Below, piece by piece: positions 55,013-57,620 of a stretch of 57,620 nucleotides of DNA. The stretch is from Desulfovibrio sp. X2 (lineage in GTDB: Bacteria; Desulfobacterota; Desulfovibrionia; Desulfovibrionales; Desulfovibrionaceae): assembly GCF_000422205.1 (NCBI RefSeq), contig NZ_ATHV01000032.1:1-57620 (forward strand). The letters are read 5' to 3'. The position numbers and the translations under genes were made by a program. The notes below the pieces were generated by a model. That model saw only the letters and a program-made list of their open reading frames with translations, was not told the origin of the DNA and ran no database searches. Position 1 is the stretch's first letter; every line of letters starts with the position of its first letter.

Positions 55013-55468
55013 ATGCACGTGGTTCTCTTCGAGCCGGAAATCCCTCCCAACACGGGCAGCATCGCCCGGCTGTGCGCGGCCACGGACACCCCCCTGCACC
55101 TCGTGGGCAAGCTCGGCTTCTCGCTCGAGGACCGGTACCTCAAGCGTGCCGGGCTGGACTACTGGCCCCACGTGCGACTCTCCGTCTGGGAGACCTGGGA
55201 GGAGTTCGAGAAGAAGGTCGCGCCGTCTCGCCTGGTCCTGTCCAGCGCCAGGCGGGGCACGCCGCACCACGAGTTCGCCTACCGGCCGGACGACGCCCTG
55301 GTCCTGGGCTGCGAGACCCGCGGCCTTCCGGACTGGTTCTTCGAGCGCTACGCCGACCACGTGCGCATCCCCATCTGGGGGCAGGTGCGCAGCATCAACA
55401 TCGCCAATGCGGCCTCCGTGCTCCTCTACGAGGCCTATCGCCAGACGGGCGGACTCACCGGCAGATAG
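55013..55468 (+). CDS. trmL: tRNA (cytidine/uridine-34-2'-O)-methyltransferase TrmL
   Basis: 151 aa SPOUT methyltransferase, typical length. VLFEPEIPPNTGSIARLCAA, LGCETRGLP and the knot motif IPIWGQVRSINIANAASVLL. Methylates the wobble ribose of tRNA-Leu isoacceptors. The ATG at 55013 follows a GGAG-like site; it lies 18 nt after the tRNA terminator, so it needs its own promoter or readthrough. Confidence 0.92.
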   Translation: MHVVLFEPEIPPNTGSIARLCAATDTPLHLVGKLGFSLEDRYLKRAGLDYWPHVRLSVWETWEEFEKKVAPSRLVLSSARRGTPHHEFAYRPDDALVLGCETRGLPDWFFERYADHVRIPIWGQVRSINIANAASVLLYEAYRQTGGLTGR

Positions 55469-55640
55469 CCGCCGTTCACGGCCTCGATCCGGCTTGCGAC
55501 AGGGCTTTTCGTGCGCCGGGGGTGTGCTCCCGTGCGCTTTAAGGTATGCTCCGCGTACGCGGCCTCCTGGCCCCGACGCGCCGGGGCACGGAAATCCGTT
55601 CCGCCCGGCCTGCTGCGGCCTCACCACTAGGAGCATGCGC

Positions 55641-56597
55641 ATGGATATCTTCGGCTTTCCCGGCTATTGGATTCCCCTGGCCGCCCTGGCCCTGGATCTG
55701 GCTTTCGGCGATCCGCAGCGCCTGCCGCATCCCGTCCGCCTGATCGGCCGCCTGCTCGACGCCGAGGAGGCGGCGGCCGTGCGGCTGTCCGAGAACCTGC
55801 GCCGTCCTGCGGGCATCGCCTTCGTTGTCTGCAACGCCGCCCTGGCGTTTCTCGTCGCCAAGCTGTTGTGCCGCCTCCCGGCCGTCGGCCCGCTCGTGGC
55901 GCTCTACCTCGCGTTCGCCGGGCTGGCCCTGGGGCAGCTGCTGCGCGAGGGCAGGGCGGTTTCCCGGGCGCTCGAGGGCGGCCGACTGGACGAGGCGCGC
56001 GGCCTGCTCGCCGGGCTGGTCACGCGGGACACCTCGGCCATGGGGCCGGACGAGGTGCGCAAGGCGCTGGCCGAGACCCTGTCCGAGAACCTCTGCGACG
56101 GCCTCGTGGCCCCCTTCTTCTTTCTGGTCCTCGGCGGGGTGCCGCTGCTGTGGGCCTACAAGACGGTCTCCACCATGGACTCCATGTGGGGCTACCGTAC
56201 GCCCCGCTTCGAGCGCCTGGGCTTTGCCGCGGCCAGGACCGACGACGTGCTGGCCTTCCTGCCCGCCCGCTTGACGGCCCTGGCGCTGCTCGCGGCCGGC
56301 TGGCTCGGCGGCAGGCGCCCCGAGGACGGATTCACCCGGATATGGTCGGACGCGCGCCGCATGGAAAGCCCCAACGCGGGCTGGCCCATGTCCGCTGCGG
56401 CCTGGGTCATGGACGCGGCCATGGGCGGCCCGGCCGTGTACTTCGGCAAGCGCAAGGACAAGCCCGTGCTCGGCCCGGCAGGCCGCACCTGGAGCGCCGC
56501 GAAGCTGAACGGCCTGGAGCGGCTCCTGGCCGTTTCCGGCTTCGGACTCTGCCTGTGCATGCTCGCCTATTTCGGCCTGCTCATGGCCCGGGGATGA
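55641..56597 (+). CDS. cobD: Adenosylcobinamide-phosphate synthase CbiB/CobD
   Basis: 318 aa integral membrane enzyme that attaches aminopropanol phosphate to adenosylcobyric acid. Family motifs: LALDLAFGDPQRLPHPVRLIG, ALAETLSENLCDGLVAP, YKTVSTMDSMWGYR, SPNAGWPMSAAAWVM. Several hydrophobic helices. Start at 55641 chosen for AGGAG 8 nt upstream. No B12 riboswitch signature seen in the 170-nt leader. Corrinoid biosynthesis fits the RACo-like gene at 6.3 kb. Confidence 0.93.
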   Translation: MDIFGFPGYWIPLAALALDLAFGDPQRLPHPVRLIGRLLDAEEAAAVRLSENLRRPAGIAFVVCNAALAFLVAKLLCRLPAVGPLVALYLAFAGLALGQLLREGRAVSRALEGGRLDEARGLLAGLVTRDTSAMGPDEVRKALAETLSENLCDGLVAPFFFLVLGGVPLLWAYKTVSTMDSMWGYRTPRFERLGFAAARTDDVLAFLPARLTALALLAAGWLGGRRPEDGFTRIWSDARRMESPNAGWPMSAAAWVMDAAMGGPAVYFGKRKDKPVLGPAGRTWSAAKLNGLERLLAVSGFGLCLCMLAYFGLLMARG

Positions 56598-57115
56598 TGC
56601 GCCTGATAATGCTCGTGCAGCGGTGGTGATGCATAGATGGGCATATGCAGCAGCGACGCAATACGGCTCCGCCATGAACGCCGGACATGATTCCGTGTCC
56701 CATCCGGCGCGGATCGACAGGACGGGGAGAGCCCCTGCCGCATGAGCACTGCGGGGGCTTTCCGGCGGCCGGATGTTGCCGCGACGCATTCCTGACATAC
56801 TCTTGACACACCCGGTTTTGAACGGTCCGGAACTGGGGTTCAGTTCCGTTCCCCTCCTCTTTGAAGGTCGATGCAGAATCGGGATTCGGTCTTTGGCTGG
56901 GGTCTGCTTCCGGTTTTAAATCGCGCCTGCGGCATTTTTTTTCTGTTGTAGTTGCGGAAGGTATTGCCAAGAAGCGATGCATATACTAGAGCAATGATCG
57001 TTTTGCATAGAAACCTTGACCGTGTCCAATGAAGACCGAGGGCGCAAGAGCGTCCCGTCCCACGGCAAAGGGCAACAAAATTTCGTATCAGAAGGAACCA
57101 AGGAGAGAGCCGAAA
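56598..57115. other. 518-bp intergenic region between cobD and mucR
   Basis: Holds the cobD terminator (56730-56762) and a dyad CGGAACTG-gggtt-CAGTTCCG (56828-56848). An AT-rich tract lies at about 56910-57010, with T8 and TATACTAG, unlike the surrounding GC-rich DNA. A sigma-70 -35 (TTGACA, 56803-56808) lacks a matching -10. MucR/Ros proteins bind AT-rich, TpA-containing sites, so autoregulation is plausible. Confidence 0.45.
56730..56762 (+). terminator. Terminator after cobD
   Basis: 9-bp stem AGCCCCTGC / GCGGGGGCT (one G-U pair), 12-nt loop, short T-run. Confidence 0.6.
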
Positions 57116-57511
57116 ATGGACGACTTTCTGAAAGAAGCGTTGGAAATCGTGAAGGCCCAGGCCAGCGTCCGCACCATGACCGAGGAAGAGATGCTCTCCA
57201 TGGTGCGCGCCCTTTCGAGCGGCATCCAGAACATTGCCGGACCCCGCCCCGAGGAAGAAGAGGGCGAGATCATCGCCGACCCCAAGAAGGCGATCAAGGA
57301 AAAATCCATCCAGTGCCTCGAGTGCGGCAAGGCTTTCAAGATTCTGACCAAGAAGCACCTTGCCACCCACGGCCTCACCCCGGACGAGTACCGTGCCAAG
57401 TACGGCTACCCCAAGAAGGCCGCGCTGGTGTGCAAGTCCCTGCAGCGTGAGCGCCGCAAGAAGATGAAGGACATGAAGCTGTGGGAGAAGCGCACGGGCC
57501 GCAAGAAGTAG
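57116..57511 (+). CDS. mucR: MucR/Ros-family transcriptional regulator
   Basis: 131 aa. Acidic N-terminal dimerisation half (DDFLKEALEIVKAQASV, EEEEGEIIADPKKAIK) and C-terminal zinc finger CLECGKAFKILTKKHLATH followed by GLTPDEYRAKYGYPKKAALV. The spacing is C-x2-C-x10-H-x3-H, one residue longer before the first His than in rhizobial MucR. Basic tail KRTGRKK. MucR is a pleiotropic, H-NS-like silencer that recognises AT-rich DNA. Strong AGGAGAG site; monocistronic with a terminator. Confidence 0.93.
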   Translation: MDDFLKEALEIVKAQASVRTMTEEEMLSMVRALSSGIQNIAGPRPEEEEGEIIADPKKAIKEKSIQCLECGKAFKILTKKHLATHGLTPDEYRAKYGYPKKAALVCKSLQRERRKKMKDMKLWEKRTGRKK

Positions 57512-57529
57512 GCCGCGCTTCCGCACAAC

Positions 57530-57577
57530 GAATGCAGAAAGCCCCCGCACGTCCTCCTCCTGGGGCTTTCTGCATTC
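57530..57577. terminator. Bidirectional terminator after mucR
   Basis: 16-bp perfect arms GAATGCAGAAAGCCCC / GGGGCTTTCTGCATTC (57530-57545, 57562-57577) with a 16-nt loop. Confidence 0.9.
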
Positions 57578-57601
57578 GTCGCCTGAACGCCGCGGGCTCT
57601 C

Positions 57602-57620
57602 CTACTTGCCGAATTCGAGG
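57602..57620 (-). CDS. Possible 3' end of a leftward gene entering from beyond the window
   Basis: The minus strand reads LEFGK then a TAG stop (complement of 57602-57604), directly facing the bidirectional terminator. Too short to identify. Confidence 0.3.

Noticed and set aside
55469-55640. Possible cobalamin riboswitch upstream of cobD
   Set aside because: The B12-box core and the conserved GGAA/GGTG patterns could not be found.

Overview
The window is a compact, high-GC bacterial chromosome segment that looks like Desulfovibrionales (sulfate-reducing Desulfobacterota). The lineage call is inference. It rests on the gene set: a diheme fumarate reductase followed by a two-subunit class I fumarase, a RACo-like corrinoid activator, a MucR/Ros zinc-finger regulator, a DUF438/hemerythrin protein, RemA (DUF370) next to YicC and Gmk, and one short flagellin. 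No phage, integrase, transposase or CRISPR array is visible. Most genes are core housekeeping genes packed in overlapping operons.

Layout. 1-8.3 kb: pgeF and 5-formyl-THF cyclo-ligase, divergent from a metallophosphatase and exonuclease III; a quinone-oxidoreductase-like gene; then, leftward, a 2Fe-2S/ASKHA activator overlapping an Rsm22-type gene that carries a huge disordered basic tail; and a small zinc-ribbon protein. 8.4-19.7 kb: a WG-repeat membrane protein, an M23 peptidase with an altered HxH motif, flagellin with a clear sigma-28 promoter, an EamA permease behind an attenuator-like hairpin, an NAD(P)H/FAD oxidoreductase, glnS, a PEBP protein, an AraC regulator, a lipoprotein and a one-cysteine peroxiredoxin. 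20-28 kb: the DUF438/hemerythrin/PAS protein, then the leftward operon frdC-frdA-frdB-fum(alpha)-fum(beta), divergent from lipB-lipA.

28-38.8 kb: a YqjD-YqjE-YqjK-like cassette, an HNH protein, an unknown gene behind a sigma-28-like promoter, alkA, and a leftward run yicC-remA-gmk-pyrF-TPR-HDOD-recJ-AI-2E permease with several 4-bp overlaps. 38.8-47 kb: mtaB, two TPR lipoproteins separated by a tandem stem-loop repeat, mnmA-PilZ, and an LpoA-like lipoprotein with gatC-gatA; a 22-bp perfect stem-loop lies between gatA and mnmA. 47-57.6 kb: hrcA-grpE-dnaK, a cation/proton antiporter, rfbB-rfbD, tRNA-Val(CAC), trmL, cobD/cbiB and mucR.

How the genes work together: frdCAB plus the fumarase interconvert malate, fumarate and succinate with the menaquinone pool. 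lipB/lipA make the lipoyl cofactor. mtaB, mnmA, trmL, gatCA, glnS, tRNA-Val and the Rsm22-like gene concentrate translation and tRNA-modification functions. The flagellin and the unknown gene at 29.7 kb probably share FliA control. I found no clear new defence system. The best leads are the Rsm22/ASKHA pair, the sigma-28-linked orphan gene, the flagellin leader hairpin, and several palindromes and repeat elements.
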